13,418 nt of DNA, from assembly GCA_950071875.1 (NCBI GenBank), contig CATMNW010000033.1, forward strand, positions 1-13,418. Reading direction: 5' to 3'. A program made the position numbers and the translations under genes. This document shows, one piece after another, positions 12,552-13,418 of this stretch (within the stretch, counting starts at the first letter, position 1; every line of letters starts with the position of its first letter). The DNA comes from an uncultured Erythrobacteraceae bacterium (GTDB lineage: Bacteria > Pseudomonadota > Alphaproteobacteria > Sphingomonadales > Sphingomonadaceae). Below the pieces are notes generated by a model. The model saw nothing but the letters and a program-made list of their open reading frames with translations. It did not search any database and was not told where the DNA came from.

Positions 12552-13418
12552 ATGGCCGCGCAAACCACTCTTCAGAAGCTCGAAATTCTCGCCGACGCCG
12601 CGAAATACGATGCATCGTGCGCATCGTCCGGCACGGCCAAGCGAAATTCGGTGGGCGGAAAAGGGATCGGTTCGACCGAAGGGATGGGCATCTGCCATGC
12701 CTATGCGCCGGACGGACGCTGTATCAGCCTTCTCAAGATCCTGCTGACCAATCATTGTATTTTCGACTGCCATTACTGCATCAACCGCAAAAGCTCGAAC
12801 GTGGCTCGTGCGCGCTTTACCCCGCAGGAGGTGGTGGATCTCACGCTCGCCTTCTACCGCCGTAATTATATCGAGGGGCTGTTCCTGTCCTCGGGCATCG
12901 TGAAAAGCTCGAACCACACGATGGAACAGTTGGTAGAAGTCGCGCGCATCTTGCGGGAAGAACACGATTTTCGCGGCTATCTTCACCTGAAGACCATTCC
13001 CGAAGCCGACCCCGAGATCGTCCATCAGGCGGGGCTTTATGCCGACCGCGTTTCGATCAACGTCGAATTGCCGACCGACAGCGGCCTTACCCGTCTCGCC
13101 CCCGATAAGGATGCAGCGCAAATCGAAGGCGCGATGGGAAAGGTGAAGGATGATCTCGTCGAAGCGAAGGATGCGAGGAAACGATTCCGGCATGCCCCGC
13201 GGTTCGCGCCTGCGGGCCAATCGACGCAAATGATCGTTGGCGCCGATGCCGCGACGGACAGCGATATCGTGGGCAAGGCAAGCCGGCTATATGGCAGCTT
13301 CGGCCTGCGCCGCGTTTATTACAGCGCATTCTCCCCGATCCCCGATGCCAGCGCGGTGCTGCCGCTGAAGCGCCCGCCGCTGATCCGCGAACACCGGCTC
13401 TACCAGTCGGACTGGCTG
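12552..13418 (+). CDS. Putative DNA modification/repair radical SAM protein (3' truncated by window)
   Basis: The first 289 codons of a protein open to the right edge. The family-typical start LQKLEILADAAKYDASCASSG spans residues 7-27 and is followed by GMGICHAYAPDGRC (44-57). The radical SAM cluster motif is CX3CX2C, with C69, C73 and C76 in NHCIFDCHYC, ligating a 4Fe-4S cluster that cleaves S-adenosylmethionine. Further blocks are LFLSSGI (110-116), YLHLKTIP (143-150), VSINVELP (167-174) and FSPIPDA (260-266). This wording matches the family annotated as putative DNA modification/repair radical SAM protein (TIGR03916, about 400 residues), often encoded beside a UdgX-like uracil-DNA glycosylase domain protein (TIGR03914/03915); that neighbour would lie beyond the edge. 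The reaction is unknown. The start at 12552 lacks a Shine-Dalgarno; an in-frame ATG at 12504 would run through the LexA box and is less likely. Confidence 0.88.
   Translation, partial: MAAQTTLQKLEILADAAKYDASCASSGTAKRNSVGGKGIGSTEGMGICHAYAPDGRCISLLKILLTNHCIFDCHYCINRKSSNVARARFTPQEVVDLTLAFYRRNYIEGLFLSSGIVKSSNHTMEQLVEVARILREEHDFRGYLHLKTIPEADPEIVHQAGLYADRVSINVELPTDSGLTRLAPDKDAAQIEGAMGKVKDDLVEAKDARKRFRHAPRFAPAGQSTQMIVGADAATDSDIVGKASRLYGSFGLRRVYYSAFSPIPDASAVLPLKRPPLIREHRLYQSDWL

Noticed and set aside
12307..12747. Open frame of 146 codons across the divergent region and the start of the radical SAM gene
   Set aside because: It overlaps both real genes out of frame, has no ribosome binding site and no recognisable protein content.

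Overview
The window is about 60 % GC, densely packed and without mobile elements. Gene content points to an alphaproteobacterium of the Sphingomonadales, most likely Erythrobacteraceae (inferred from gene order and protein wording, not from a search). The main clues are a prsK-prsR-prsT block of the exosortase/PEP-CTERM type, an imuA-imuB cassette, and direct-repeat GAAC-N7-GAAC motifs, which are the alphaproteobacterial form of the LexA box.

Layout. 1-4107 (+): end of the histidine kinase prsK, the sigma54-type response regulator prsR and a TPR lipoprotein of the prsT type, all with overlapping reading frames. 4148-5149 (+): an SBF-like (YfeH-type) transporter, closely spaced behind prsT. 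5082-7040 (-): a probable panB to DUF475/TerC-like membrane protein operon, whose 3' end overlaps the SBF gene by 68 bp tail to tail. 7167-8597 (+): a sodium:neurotransmitter-symporter-family transporter, closed by a strong hairpin. 8660-9145 (-): a small pyridoxamine-phosphate-oxidase-fold stress protein. 9290-11643 (+): imuA-imuB, the SOS mutagenesis cassette, without dnaE2 next to it. 11729-12322 (-): an exported protein of unknown function, with its own terminator. 12552 to the right edge (+): the first 289 codons of a radical SAM protein of the putative DNA modification/repair family.

The most informative part is 9146-13418. Two perfect GAAC-N7-GAAC LexA-type boxes are present. One lies 17 bp before imuA and the other ends 2 bp before the radical SAM start codon. 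In both, a plausible -10 hexamer sits inside the box. This predicts that the mutagenic polymerase accessory genes and the little-studied radical SAM repair protein belong to one SOS regulon. The short region in front of imuA also carries, on the opposite strand, an exact GGAAC-N16-CGTT motif of the EcfG general-stress sigma factor upstream of the PNPOx-fold stress protein. SOS and general stress control therefore seem to meet in 144 bp.
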